DNA from: Elysia marginata
Lineage: Eukaryota > Mollusca > Gastropoda > Plakobranchidae
Length of the DNA: 64,000 nt
Assembly (NCBI GenBank): GCA_019649035.1
Contig: BMAT01000132.1
Span: forward strand, 16,181-80,180
Reading direction: 5' to 3'
Shown here one piece after another: positions 24,461 to 39,500 of the stretch. Under the pieces are notes generated by a model that was not told the origin of the DNA, ran no database searches, and was given only the letters and a program-made list of their open reading frames with translations. The first letter of the stretch is position 1; each line of letters starts with the position of its first letter. Both the position numbers and the translations under genes were made by a program.

Positions 24461-27400
24461 NNNNNNNNNNNNNNNNNNNNNNNNNNNNNNNNNNNNNNNN
24501 NNNNNNNNNNNNNNNNNNNNNNNNNNNNNNNNNNNNNNNNNNNNNNNNNNNNNCCCTTTCTTCTGTAGACACACACGCACAAAAAGTTCGTAATTTCATG
24601 ATAAGGATACGTTACTAGTACAACTCAAAGCTTTAGACTGAGAAACGGGAAATGTTTCCCTGTTGAAATAAAAAGCTGTTAGTCAGAAACAAGAGGTTTA
24701 TATCGAGGGTAGGAGATGGAAAAAAAGCCAGGAATGCATACTCAAATAAGTTGGCAGAATTATTAAGCGCCTTGCTTTGCGGGTAAACTCTGAATAATTA
24801 ATTAAACCAATGCGAAGATTTTGGCTGGGCTAGAAAAATTGTCCTATTTGTATTGAAGAAGACTAATAGAACATCTTTCGCTCACTCACGTTATTACTTC
24901 TCGAGTCCGAATCTCATAACTGCCTTTGTTGTTTCTCTTTTCTTTTAATTGAAACAAATACGATTATATGTATTCGAGATTTACTGAAAGTATGCGCCTA
25001 TTAGCTACTCAAAGCGAATGAATTATTGAGACGGTACTGCTCTATAAGTTTGATAATGCCCTAACCCCTTAAAATAATAAAGCAATTTATATTAATTTTT
25101 ATAAAAAAGCAACAGTTTTACTGTTCTTCAGAGTAAAGCATTGTTTAAATTTAATATGCGAAAAACGGCATCATATTTCTATGATGCCGATGTCGGATTT
25201 GTCTTTAAAGATTTCAAATACACCCATGTGTAATACGCACTGCGACTGACTGGTACTTCTAAAGAAGTTTGCAATGATGCAATCAATTTCCCTCATGGCA
25301 ATTCACTCAATTTTGAACTGGTTTTTTCTAGATCTTTGTTTTACCCTAAGCCGATTGACACATAATCGGCTTTGGAATTCAACGGCAATTCACCTAATTG
25401 GGCTTGCATTGTTATTTTGTTGGTCGCCTCAACACAAGACAGGATGAATTCTCAAACCATTTGGAACTGTTTATTGTGTTTTTCTGTTGAATTTTTATAT
25501 TGTTGTCATTTTGTATTTTTTTTTCGTATTTCAAGTTCCGTTGCCGCTTCTAAACTATATAGAAAAGAAAAGCGCATCTTTTAAAAATTTATTTTTATTT
25601 AAAACTTTAACTCACATCGCACGGGTCGATAGTTACCCGAGAAATAGAGTAAAGGCTTTCAGGTTTATACTTGCTCCTATCGAGTCCTGCGATTCGTGCT
25701 CTCCTTTCACGAATAGTTTCAGCCGAACCTTTGCCGTAAATGTAAAGAACCAGCAAGTAAAGGAATATGTCCCTTCATTATACGAGAAGGTAAACAACCA
25801 TCTAATTCATCATTGTGAGAAGAATATTTACAATGAAAAAGCTTAAGTTCTCAACCAGCGTCAGGCAGGCAACACGACATAGAGCTGCAATAGCTTCTTG
25901 TCTTTCGTATCTCGGGTTATTGGACCGAATGCGCAGACCACAGGATGCTCATTAGAGGGACAAGCTAATGTTACGTGACAAGGGGAGGCCTACAGCAGTC
26001 GCTGCTTCCATACATCACCCGAGCTGGGCTGAAGCGACATAATTAGTGAGAAAGGAAACGCTATACTTAGCTTCATTAATACGTAATGAAAACAAAGCGA
26101 ACAAAGGACGAGGTTATGAAAAGACGCCGTGCAACAATTGTTAAAAGAACATAGATTTGTCTTGGAGTTTTCAAAGACGAGTCCAATTAAAATTTGAAAA
26201 TGGAAGAATGTTATAGAATTTTAGAGAAATGAATAAATAAATAAATAAACAAGAATATTGTACGAGGAAAGGAGAAAGAAAGTTAGGTTAAAGTTTTAAA
26301 AAGGAGATAAACAGGGAGGAAAGCAAAAAGGGAAAGAGCAATGGAAGCCTAGAGAGAAAAGGAGAAAAGGTGAAAGTCAGGATGGAATAAAAGATTGGAA
26401 CATAATTTTTTTAAATATATAGATAGGTAGACATACATGCATACAGACATAAATATAGATATACAGATAGATAGATAGGCAGGTTGGTTAAATCTAATAG
26501 ATTTATGTCTAGGAAGTTACATATGTAGATAGATAGATAGATAGACAGATAGATAGATAGATATACATAATAGACAGATATATAAATAGATACATAGAGA
26601 GATACTGCCCAGGACAATTAAAGTGCAGTATCTGCAGTGAAAACCACATGGGAGATAATGCACTTTGGTTGTCCCAGGCAGGATAGATAAAGAGGTAGAT
26701 AGATGCATACATAGATAGATAGAAAGATAAATATGTATACATAAAAATCTTGTCGTATGTCTAGCGATACACAAAGATGGTCCTTGGTTTAAAAAAAATT
26801 CCAGCCTTATTCCATATTATCGAAATCATCCAAAAGTGACTGAAAAGATTCACAGATAATTAAACTAATAGATAAACAAATAATGGCTGATTACATGAGC
26901 AGAATAAAACGAACGATACATGTAGGATAATGAATTAAAACATGCTTAACCATTACTTTATACGTGTTGATACGTTGGAAAGATTATCCTCAAAACTGGA
27001 ATGAAAGATGGGTGCCGGTAGGCTAATCTGATTGCCTCATCTAAATGTGATGTTACGTTGACTCGAATATTCCATATTTGCCAGGGGCGAAGTTTAGCTA
27101 GGTCAGAATCTAAACCTCCTAATACAGGCACTTTAAGACTTGCATATGTACCTTGGCATCAGTCATGCAATATAAAACAAGAATTGCCATCCGAATATGA
27201 ATACAAAAAAAAAGAAATTTAGCATATGATGTTCCTTCCACAAGTAATAATTCTTTTGTATAAAATCTGCTTATCTAAACTCATATTCTCTCAAATTATG
27301 CACAGGTGAGAACGACGTTTTTAAAAGTTTCATAAAAATTAGGAGCACTCTAATTAGGGAATAACTTGATAAACTTAGCTCTTTGCCTACCCCCAAGTTA

Positions 27401-30400
27401 ATAACTTTTTTTTAGAAAAGTAGATCTCAAAATTTTGACATGAGCGCTCTATTAGCCGAACTCAAGAAGCAGGAAACAAAAGACCAAAATGAGACGTACG
27501 CCCAAAAGAAAATTCGGCGGTGCATTCATGAAAACAGGATAGCCTCAGAAGACTAGATCGGGGTTTATTATAGTATCTAAACTTGAATAGACATACCTCT
27601 TTTTATTGGCAAAGCTCGTCATAAACAAGGTCCATTGAAGGCCATGCATACTTTGATTTTTGCAAAAAAGGCAAATTATAGTAACAGTCTGTTCGTTGAA
27701 ATATTCAACTACCTATAACATAAATTATTTAAAAAAGGTAATTGAAGACAAGTTTAGGCCAAGTACATTTGTATTAGAAAAACAAAGCATCCCTACTCCT
27801 TCTGGTAGGTATGCTTTTTCACCACAATGACCTCTCAATTCACACACCCTGAGTGGTGATGGAACTCATCCTTCTTGAAATGTTTGAGATATCTTAGATA
27901 TTCTTTTGATTTAGCACGGTCTGCCTTTTCCCCGTTTTCCCTGCATTGGTAATATTTTTGGGGACATCGTTTGGAATAGGAAAAGAAAGATTGTTTTCGG
28001 CAATAGAAACCGCGTTTAGTGAGCTGCCGAAAATGTCTCACGGTGACACATTTGATAAATGGCCATGTCGGTGTCAGAATGTTTTGATAAGTTGGTAACT
28101 AGGTTGAGTACCTAACGGAAAAAAGCTACTTTGGCCCGAACCTGGTCATGTTGTGTTATAGAAGTAAAAGAAATTTTTTCTTGAAACACACCTGAAATAT
28201 CTAATATAATCATTCGCGAAAAAGGCCACCCCTAAGTATAAAGCAAAGCTCCAGAATATTCAAAATACAAAAAAACAGTACTCTAAAAACTATTATCGGG
28301 TTTTATCAAGCCGTAGAAATTATTTCGGCTAAAATGCTTTAAGTTTCGACGGTAGCTTCCTTTGAAACCTGTGAAAATTACGAATGCTCTTCAGATTTCC
28401 TTCAATTCTTGATAAAATTTCGAACGAAACTAATGTCATGATGAATCTTGAAATCGTCAACGCAAGTTGACCAGAAATTATGAAACTTACGTCAAAATTA
28501 TTCATAGTTAGTTATCAATCGCATTCATTGCTTTTCTATCGGCGTCAATCCTAAAGTCGAAAAATTGTACCTTGTACAAGTTTACGATGCGTCTTCATAG
28601 TGTATTAAATAACGTAATTCTATCTCCCCTTAATGTTTACAGCGTTTGGCCTCTCTGTATAAGAAAATACGAGAAAATCATGTTCGCAGCTAATGGAGGA
28701 CCTATCTTGTCTGTAAGATACTACAACTCAAGTGAGAAAAAAAGACCTGAAAGACATCGCCCATTAGAAGCAACAACGGGCTAAACTTTTTAACAAAATA
28801 TACAGAAAGATGCCGGGACGTGCGTATCTAGGACTGGGTAAGGCCATACGTCAAATTATTAAGCCAAACTAATACAAAACATTGTCTAGTGTAGTTTGAT
28901 ATAACGTGAAAGAGCTGCTGTTACTATAATTCTTTGAAGAAGACTTAAAAGCACAAAGACAGTGTCGTAGAAATATATAAGAGTGCACAAGAGTTTAAAG
29001 AGTGCAACGTTCACACGCGGTATTCTCGGGGTGATTAGCTTAGCAGAACTTGACTCAAGGTAAGCGTTCTTGTCTCTGGGTAAATAGGAGAAACATAGGG
29101 GAGGACGAACATTATGATTATTATATTATCTATTGACCTTGGAGATGTAGTTACTGGCAGCAGTGGTAGTCGAGACTCCTGGGATCAATAGAATTAGGGA
29201 GACCGCGCTTATTCCATAACCCGGAGATAGATAGTAGTCCTTCTTTACCCAGTTTAAACCCTTTATACTGTTGTACTCGAGACAATTATTCAGATGTAAT
29301 GACCGCCCTCGCATCCCAACAATGAAAGTAGAGCATATTTGGGACCTGGCGACGAAGAAAACTGAGTTGGTCCAAGGTCTGCAACTTGTAGAATACTTCT
29401 CTGTTGCCTCGAGAAAGCCCAGTCATACTCATCTTTGAATATCTCCCTCGAGAAGTTGGATGATGAAAGAGGTGATTTTATTGCCTAGGAGTTTTCGGCA
29501 CATTAGCACTGCTGTGTTTTTCGTATTAAGATATAGATTAAACGTTTCTAGTGCATGGCTTGTGGTGAGCGTGTGTTGGATTTTCCTACTTTCTGAGGAA
29601 TAATGTAGCATTTGATCCACAAATATACAAGTATGCTTTTTATTGTAGTCGTGGTAAACTATCCATGTCAAACAAGAAATAGAAAAGCAAGACAAAAAAT
29701 GAATATAACTCTCAGAAAAGTATGCTGAATTCAAAATGGTCAAACGTGATAAAATCCACGATCAGTCGTTGCATTGCTACAATAACTGTAAAGCTGCTTT
29801 GTGTCAAATTGAAATAAGTATTGCGGTGTCACAAATATTGAGACAAATCTTTTCAAAATTGCATGATTAATAATTATAATCTATTCTAGAGAACTGCCTT
29901 TTTTTCAGATATTTTAAATATTTTTTTGTTGTTAGTACTGACCAGACAATTGCACACCTGGAGTTTCAGTGCAGTTCAAAACAATATTTATGAAAAAGAA
30001 CTGTGACCTTCACTAGCCCCTGTCTGCCAAATCTTAAAGTCATCCACAGTATTTCAAACTTGTGCTCACCATGCTAGACTCTGCCGTCTAGACTCACGTG
30101 TACACAAGGTACATAAAACCCATGATTTTGTGTCTCCTAAGCCTTAAACCCAAAATATCGCAAGCTACAAAAACCTTCGTAGAAATTTTTAGATTCGTTC
30201 AAAGACACCATCATCTTACTGCACTCTCATTGAAAAATATATCAAACACGTAACTTGAATTTAATAACACTGTATACTTACAAAAATAATTGTCATTCAA
30301 AAAGTTTCGCCTAAAGTTGCCACCGATGGCAGGCACATCAAACCTCTGATGTTGATTCTTTTCCTATATTAAAATCAGAGGTTTGATGTGCCTGCCATCG

Positions 30401-33400
30401 ACAAGTAACAATAAAATTAAAGAGTAAACAAGGGTAAATCCAGTGGATCCTTGAATTTCTTTTGATGTGCTCAGAAGTGAATTATTTGTTTCCCTTTTAA
30501 TTACCTCTCTCACAGAATTACTTGTGGGCTCGTAGTCAGCAATTTCAATAGGCATAAAGTGTTCAACCGTAGACACTCACAGTAAATGTCACCTTTAGAA
30601 GTCAATGTTTGACACCACAAAGATTGACCTTATTGAACTTTTTCTCAAATTCCTTTTTCTCAAACAAGTAGCACGGTATCCAAATCTAAAAATACTTTCT
30701 TTTTTTTAATTCACTAATATCACAATACACCAGAGGCGAAATCATAAACCATTTAAATAGGAACCAATTTTCAAAGTCCCCTTTTAACTTAACATAACTG
30801 TACATAGGTTCTCGAGCATTGACAAATTAGCGTATGCTATGATGCATGTGTTTAGAAGTATGGTAAGTATGTAATTAACCAAGCTCTTCATCACTCGAAA
30901 GTGACATGTTGGAATCAAATTAAATCCAACACCGGAAATTTGTTATAGAAGGAAGGACAGCTATGGCGAATTAAAAATCAGTACCCTCTCTGAAGAATCT
31001 AAAAATACCTTTTTTAAAATTAACTAATATCACAATACACCGGAGGCGAAATCACAAACAAATTAAAGAGAAACCACTTTAAAATTCCCCTTTTTAACTT
31101 AACATAACTGTTTATGTGCCTGTGACAAAAGGTCGTGTGATGTGTCGCGAGTGACGTCATGTCAGGCTTTGAGGTTAAATAAAATGTTTGAGAACTAAAA
31201 CTATGTCAAATAATCTCGATTGAAATATGTTAATGGGCTGAAAGCAACATTTTGAACTCAAATAGTTTTTTACAGAACACAATATTGAGAGCACAAAACC
31301 CATTATGTCGCCAGTGGTTCTGACATGAAAAGGTCACACTTTTTGAGTCATGGGTGATTCTGATATATGAATTTCAAAAAGTGGGAACTTTGTACTGATG
31401 ATGCAAGTCATAAGAGTATCTATTATACTTCAGTTTTAACATCAATAAATCTACTGATTTCTGCAATAACTATTAGAATTAATAGGACCTTTTCAAAGTG
31501 AATATGAAATGTTTACTGAGTAAAATAATTCCGCACCAAAAGTTGTATTTTACGCAAAAAGACCTTTTATCACAGCGACATATAGGTTTTCGAGCATTGA
31601 CAAATTAGCGTATGCTATGCTGTATGTGTTTAGAGGTATGGGAAGTATGTAATTAACCAAGCCCTTCATCACTCGAAAGTGACATGTTGGAATCAAATTA
31701 AACCCGACACCGGAAATTTGTTATAGAAGGAAGGACAGCTAAGACGAATTAAAAATCTGTATCCTCTCTGAATGTATTTGGAAAAGTCGGTCACGATGAG
31801 ATATGTCACGGATAAGCAGAGACATGCCAGTCCAATGGCCTTCCTTTCCTCATACTGCAAAATTAAGTACACCTCTCTATACACCTCAATATACTCGTGG
31901 TAAACCTAAACGTAAGGCAGAGTGCTAAAGTATACTGATACACTCTTAACATAATCCCCTTTGTCTCCTGCCCGGGGGTTGGCTTCTGAAAAGCTGTGAC
32001 CTGGTGGACTTTGCCATAGTTACCCCCCTTTTCTTTTAATTATTTCTGATACATGTAGAAGCCTAATGCAGGCTCGCCATTAAATTAGTTTCGGCGGCAC
32101 CGTTATTACCCTTAATAGATAGCTTGTTTCATCATATCAGATTAATCCCAGGGAAATATGACAATGGCTTGTGTCTTGATTGTTTGTCAGTGATTTATGC
32201 CTCGAGTTTTAACATCTTCATATTGGTCTCGTAGATTGAACTGAAGGCAAATACATAGAATAGTGGATCCGCAACGCAAATGTTACCTGAATTCAGGAGA
32301 ATCATAGTTCCAATTTAACATAGCATCATTTGCTTTACGACATATAAATTGCGTAATAAAAAGATAGTTTTTTCCCGACGCATATTAGATAACATTGTTT
32401 CTACTTTTCTTTTTAATATCCTGTTTTCAATTTTCATGCTGCTCTTTGTTCAGTTCTTTTTTCTTAAGCCACATGTTCTTACTTTTCTCCTCCTTCCTTA
32501 TCTTTCATCGGTTTTTCAGATTCATTAGGCTTTTCAAAACCTCTAAAATGGCCACATTTTAAAGGAAATATAGCAAAATATCAAAGTAAAATAATTATAT
32601 ATACATTCGATTCATACTAAGCCTCATTATTTTGTTCTATTGAAACGTCTAGATTAGCTTTCAGTCAGAGGTTAATGTTGAACTATGAGAAAACTCTCCA
32701 GCATTACCTTTCATTCTTAATTTGTCCAGATATAGAGGAGCAATAGTTATCGCATGTTTTGTATATCGACGGGAAATTTTAGCCGTGCCGTCTGATTGGC
32801 TTAGTTTTTCTTCCCAAGATGGTGTCGTTTGTCATTATGGTAGTCTTTCAAGTAAACGTCTGTGCTCTCTTCTTTACAGGGTTTTGTTTCTAGTGATTTC
32901 CATCGACGGGTGGTCAACAATCCCAAAATCGCACTAATTGGTTTTGCATGTGCCCCTGTCCTTTGCTTTTAGCATGCCTGTTTGTCTTATTCCTTGTTTC
33001 AGGTATCCATTAGACAGCGGCTTTTTCTTATTCTGCTTTTCATTTGTGTCCAAGTACATTTAGACATGTTTGTCAGAAGGTTACATGCTTGCGCTAGAGA
33101 TTGTCTTGTACTTTTAAAACGATATGTGTATGTTGGTAAGACCACAGGCTCAAACTTTATCTCACTTACAACTTCTGAATCACGTAACTCGCCAGGGTGG
33201 TAGGGGTGCTGTGCAGACGAACACTGCACCAGTCCGCTCCATCCGTCTCGTTGGAGGCGAGTTCATGTGTCTCTTCAAAGCTCATACAAGTCCATTCTCT
33301 GAGGTTGTCTATCCATTTCTTTCTTTGGCTGCCTTTTCTATTCTTTCCTGGAACTATCACCTGAAAGGATGACTTTTGCCAGCCTTTAAGGACCTAACAA

Positions 33401-36265
33401 TGTGTCCGGAAAATCTCAATTTTTATAATCGTGCTCAGCGCATCTTTGTGTCTCTCCAGATGTTGTCTTTTTCTTCTCCTCTCATCCTATTCGTTATATT
33501 TTCAGTGCAAGAGATGCCGCGGAGCCTTTTGAAATATCTCTTCTAGACTTCTAGGATCTTTCTGTGGAGTTTTGCTATCAGGGTCTACTTTCACATGAGT
33601 AAAGGAAAATAGAAAGAAAAAAGTGAACTTTGAAGCCTGATCTTTACCTAGCATCTTATAAAAGCGACATTGTGATATTTTACACTCTCAGTACTACAGA
33701 CGAACATTTCGTATGCAGATTTCTCAAAATTTCATATCTTTTTGTTTCTCATGCTTGTTTTCTCACCTTTTAGCTTGAAATGTTGTTATTGACATTATCT
33801 GCGTATAAAAATCGGACTTCCGAATAATCGAAGTTGGGTTCAAAAACGCCTAGACGAGACTTTTTAAATTTACAAGACCTTCTAGGAGATCAATCAACTC
33901 TAACTCTGAAGAAGGAAATGTTTTTCTAATTTATTTCATTAAATTAAAAAACAAAAGAATTGTCCAACTCATTTTAGTGTCCGTTCAAGGTGACTTTTAA
34001 AACCTGCAAGTCAATGTTATCCCTTAAAACAAGTTGTTAGATTTAGATTGGTTTTGCAGAATGCGCATGATAAGTCTTCGGTCATGAAATTTGTACTGAA
34101 ACAAAGAGCGCTGAGATGGAACTTTAAAGCTTTAACACTCGCACTATTAGCCTTTTTGACAGTGGATGCTTATAAAATAGTTTTTTAAGTATTTTCTTTG
34201 GTTATAGATCTCCAATGAATAAACTTAATTATTGTGTCTATTAGAAACCAAACTTTAATGTTTCAAAATAAGTTCAATTTTGGTAATTGTCTGTTTATTT
34301 TAGACTAATTACTTTTAATATTATTTGATCTTCACCAGATTTAGATTTTGGAATGAGATTTAAGTAAGGCAGGCAAATAATTAGAAGAAAAGGGAAAAGG
34401 GAGTCTAAATCTATAACGTTTTATTAGCTATAGTTATTCAATATCAATGTCGAGCCAAATGAGAGAGGCCATTAGCTAGGGCGACTGTTCTATTTCAAGA
34501 GATACTTTCATAGCATGTATCAAGGCCAATGATCACATGTCAAATTAGATTTCAAGTGGGAGATTAAGAGGTTTGTAGATCTATATAGAAAGGGAGATAG
34601 GGATTGAGTAGGGCGTGTTGGGGTGCGAAATCAAAGCCGTAATATAGAAGATCAAAGCGGAATGAGAAAGAACGAAAGAGCAAAAAGATGGGAAATTTAT
34701 GTGTCAAATTTTGCATTATGAGACTAATGAGAGAGAATATTTGCTAAATGGAAAAAGAAAAAAAAACTTTAAGAAAAAAAGTGAGATAAAAAGAAAAGAA
34801 GAAAAGAGAGAGAGAGAGAGAAGAAAAATGGAAAAAAGAGAGAGAAAAAAGAGAATAGGGCTTCTCCAAATTCATACAATTTATAATGTTTGTAACTTAA
34901 AACTTAAACGCGGAAGCTTAAATGAAATTGGCACTTAGATGTCTGTTGCGAAAAAAGAAGAACACAATAGAGAAAAGAAGAGACAGACAGAAAGAGAGAA
35001 AGAGAGACAGAAAGAGAGAGACAGACAGGGAGGAAAAGTGTTTGTGACAGATAAAAGGAAAAGAGGGAAGAGACAGTAACGCGTCAAAAGATGCAGAATT
35101 TGACTGACAAGACATGAAACCAGAACATAATAATTCCAAAAGATTGTGATTTTATGCTTTGCACACCTTTATTCCGTTAGCATAAATGTGGATGCATACT
35201 GTGTATTATGTTTATTTTAACAAAAAATGTCTATATAATATTTTTTTAAAATAATGTCACTTGTGTGTTTTTGATGGTGGCGCGGGTTGGAGGGGGGAGG
35301 AGTTGAGAAAACTGGGTCACATCCATACCACCAAGGACTTTGAATAATATATGCGATACTCAGAGACCAGATGCGCACATGCCGAGGAACATTTGGACAG
35401 AAGAACGTTCCTACACAACCCAAGCATGGGTTAAAAGAAATTTTCGCACAACCTCGTTCTCTGCTAAAAACTCACCAGGCAACGGTTAACTATAGGGGAC
35501 ACTTCCTACCGACAGTCCTTCTCGCCGTAATCACCTCATTAAGCTGGCTAAAGTCAACGTCCGCAAGACTCCTTTGCTAAACGAGGTATCCTTGGGGATG
35601 AATAAATACTTCTGAATTTCACAGATATTAGGGATCATTATGGCTGCGCGTTTAGTGACTCCAGGGCCCTCCACAACTTTCTTTTACAGGATTGTGTGTG
35701 ATGTGCAATCTTGTTTGCAGAAGGATAAAACTGTCTTAGAAATACAAGGAGCGTCGATCGCAGAATGTATGCACGAAGTAGAATGGGAAAAAATAAATGT
35801 TAGGAACACCATTTGAACGCAGCAATAATGATTAATAATAGATTTAAACTCCCAGCGTAGATATAATTGTAATAACGATAACAAAATTATAGCAAGTATT
35901 TGCAGGCTTAAAGGAAGAACAAATGTTTCTCCACCTCTCTACAGTTTGTCGAATGTTAAGAATTTGAATTCTTAAATACATCTTTTAAACGATTTTCTTT
36001 TCTTATATTTCTCACCATTTCTATGTAGCACAAGCTTTAACACTCGTCCACAAGATAGTTCCATGCAATTTTTTACTTTAGAAGTTCAGAAAAAAGAAGA
36101 TTAACCTGTTTCTTGAAAATTCTAACATTCGACTGGTTTAGAGACAAGTATGGTAATAAATGTTTGTAGGAAAAATAACAATAATAAAAATGATCGAAAT
36201 AAAAAAAGCAGTAGCATTAGCAATCGCAGTAGTAGTAATAGTAGTAGTAACAGTCTTAGTAGTAT

Positions 36266-36302
<37 letters not shown>

Positions 36303-36510
36303 TGTTGTAATAGTATTAGTAGTCGTCGTAGAAGTCTTGGTATAGTAGTAAAAGTGATACCAGTAGTAGTAGTGGTAGTAGTAGTAGTAGTACGAGTCGT
36401 TGTTGTAATAGAAATAGTTTAGTAATAGTAGTAGTAGCAGCAGCAAGAGCAGTAGTAGTTATACAGTAGTAGTAGCTATAGTAGAAGTAGTGGTAAAGTA
36501 GCAGTAGTAC

Positions 36511-36549
<39 letters not shown>

Positions 36550-39500
36550 CAGTCGCAGCGGGATTACTATTAGTATCAGTGTTAATAATATCTATTGATC
36601 TTGTATCCTCAGTTTCAGTAGCCTTTGGCTTACTCGCACAGCTAAATGGGGAGAGAGGCCATTGTGAATTTTTAATAATTGATGCCTGGTGATAAACGCG
36701 AGTGATACTGCCCATATGGTTTACCATGTTCTCAGTGAAAGGCCGAGTAGTCAACCACTAAAGGGAGCTCCTATTTATTACTATTCTGTAGTTATGGTGG
36801 AATAATGAGCATGAGAGTCAGGACAAAGAAAATGCAGATTTAACGGTTTAATGGCGTTATTTAATTACTTTTCCATTGACGGAAATATACAATAATACCA
36901 ATCGATATGTTCATAAAATAGATAAAATGCGAAAAAGAAGAGACCATGGATTAAACAAGTAAATGAATCGCCGTATTCATAGAGAAAGTGATAGATAGAT
37001 AAAAGGACCAAAATGTGACAGGGAGGAAGAAAAAAATAACACAATAGTTTGACAAAATTATAGTGAAAATTAAAAAGTTTATTTAAGAGAATAGGAGAAA
37101 AAAGGTAATATTTTTGTTCTTCAGGTGCAATCTATATTGAACTAAATTTATATAAATAAGAACAATTTTCATGGACAAGTGTATTAATTTTCTGAATAAA
37201 ATGTTAGTTCCATACTTCTGTAATTGTTAAGTCAACTGGTTTCTTCTACAGTTTTATTTTAGCTACGCCTAACACTGCTCATAAAAGATTATTCCCACCT
37301 TTTTTCTAGTCATTGTAACATCTGTTCGCTTTTAGACAAACCAAACACAACAAAGAGTTTACAAAGTCTTAGTTGGGGAATCCTTTTAACTAAGTAAATA
37401 TCGCAACAAAGCCGATTCACGTGTCCTTTTTCCCCTTCCTTTAGACTCCTGGTGTAGCTGGCAAGAATCTACTTCCAACGTTCACTAAAATACGCCAGTC
37501 GTGTGAGTAAGTTACAAAAGACAAGACGAAAGGAGAAATAGAGAAAGTGACAGAGAGGGAGGGGAGGGAGAGACAGCGGCAGAGAGAAACTTCTCTATTG
37601 GAATGACTATGAGGGAGCTAGATCGGTGACCTGAAAACTTAGCTGATCGCGTTTTCATGTCCGCGGCGCCTTCAATTCACTTAGAGGGGAAATTCAAGAT
37701 AGAGAAGAACTAGATTAAAAAGTTTGAGGTGCTCGGATGAGACGGCAAACTAACAAGCCAGTCGATCACTGTCAGCTGTGAAGATATGAAGTAGGTACTA
37801 CTAGTTTTTAGTTGGAACACGTGAAGTCATCATATAATGTCTCAAGTTTCGAAAACTTTTTAAATAAAAAAGCATTGTCGCGGAAAGTGAAGATGGGTAT
37901 GTTTGTGTTTGTGTGTGTGGGGNNNNNNNNNNNNNNNNNNNNNNNNNNNNNNNNNNNNNNNNNNNNNNNNNNNNNNNNNNNNNNNNNNNNNNNNNNNNNN
38001 NNNNNNNNNNNNNNNNNNNNNNNNNNNNNNNNNNNNNNNNNNNNNNNNNNNNNNNNNNNNNNNNNNNNNNNNNNNNNNNNNNNNNNNNNNNNNNNNNNNN
38101 NNNNNNNNNNNNNNNNNNNNNNNNNNNNNNNNNNNNNNNNNNNNNNNNNNNNNNNNNNNNNNNNNNNNNNNNNNNNNNNNNNNNNNNNNNNNNNNNNNNN
38201 NNNNNNNNNNNNNNNNNNNNNNNNNNNNNNNNNNNNNNNNNNNNNNNNNNNNNNNNNNNNNNNNNNNNNNNNNNNNNNNNNNNNNNNNNNNNNNNNNNNN
38301 NNNNNNNNNNNNNNNNNNNNNNNNNNNNNNNNNNNNNNNNNNNNNNNNNNNNNNNNNNNNNNNNNNNNNNNNNNNNNNNNNNNNNNNNNNNNNNNNNNNN
38401 NNNNNNNNNNNNNNNNNNNNNNNNNNNNNNNNNNNNNNNNNNNNNNNNNNNNNNNNNNNNNNNNNNNNNNNNNNNNNNNNNNNNTGATGATGATGGTGGT
38501 GGTGGTGGTGGTAATGACAGCAAAGGATTGACCTTACAGTTGGGACAATGAAGACTTAAATGTACCACATAAGTGTTTAGGAGTGACGATGCTCTAACAA
38601 ATATTCAGAATATGTCTGTATAGTTAACACTTTACTTGTCATCTCAAGAAACCTCCTGGGGTTGCATTGGGTTTTTGAATAGTGCCTTATTACATCGTAA
38701 AGCAAACTGGAGAAAAGGAGACTGGAAATTTTGAAATAGCAATTGTCCTTACCCCACTGCTACCTGGAGGAAACAGAGAAGCGTTTTCTTCACCGTGAAA
38801 CGTAATAATTTTTGGACTGGTGACGAAAGAGACCACTTTGAGGCGATCCTTCCCAAGAGACTATGAACGAAAATCTAACACAACTCAAAAGTTTAAACGT
38901 TTAACATTGCTCTGATCTCTATCAATTGTTATCGATCGTCAGTATCTTCCGCGTTCTGATTATGTCCATTTTATATTCAGACAGCCAGTCTGGTAAACGT
39001 TGAGTATCTAAACAAATAATAGACTTTTGAATTATTTACGCGTTTTTTGTGTGTGTAAGCCAACAACGCAATGGATTCTTTGAGAGTTGAGATGAGTCTG
39101 GGTAAAGAGATGAAAACGCTGGCGGATTTTCCATTTAGATATTTTCTTTGTAGTTCAGTGATCAGAACACTTGAAGGACTACTGTATTCAAAACTGAGAG
39201 CATGTTACCAAAATGATCCAAAACCTCCATTGAGGATCATGGCAGATAGATCCCAACTTGGCACTAAGCTTTCGTTTTTTTTTCTCAAAACGTCAGAATG
39301 TCAATACACCACAGCACAGTTTTAGCTCAAGGCGATAGTGAAACCAACCTCCTCCAATAGGAGTGAGTTTTTGGTAAGTCTAATTGTCTTTGAAGTTGGG
39401 CCAGCTTTTTCGAATGGATTTTTCCCCCTGAAGACGACTTAAGCTTTCTCAAAAACTTTATGTTGGGTTTCTACTTTATGTGTGAGAACTATAGACAGTC

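Noticed and set aside
25487-25846. 119-codon plus-strand frame with a hydrophobic start
   Set aside because: There is no domain, no GC rise and no splice sites; the start is a poly-T driven Phe/Val stretch.
31143-31152. TGACGTCA sequence, a perfect CRE-type site
   Set aside because: It lies inside the TIR element and far from any start site, so it is probably chance or part of the element.
36138-36754. Ser-, Thr- or Val-run frames
   Set aside because: They are translations of the AGT trinucleotide repeat.
37801-38568. Long frames of 194-255 codons
   Set aside because: They consist almost entirely of N from the assembly gap.
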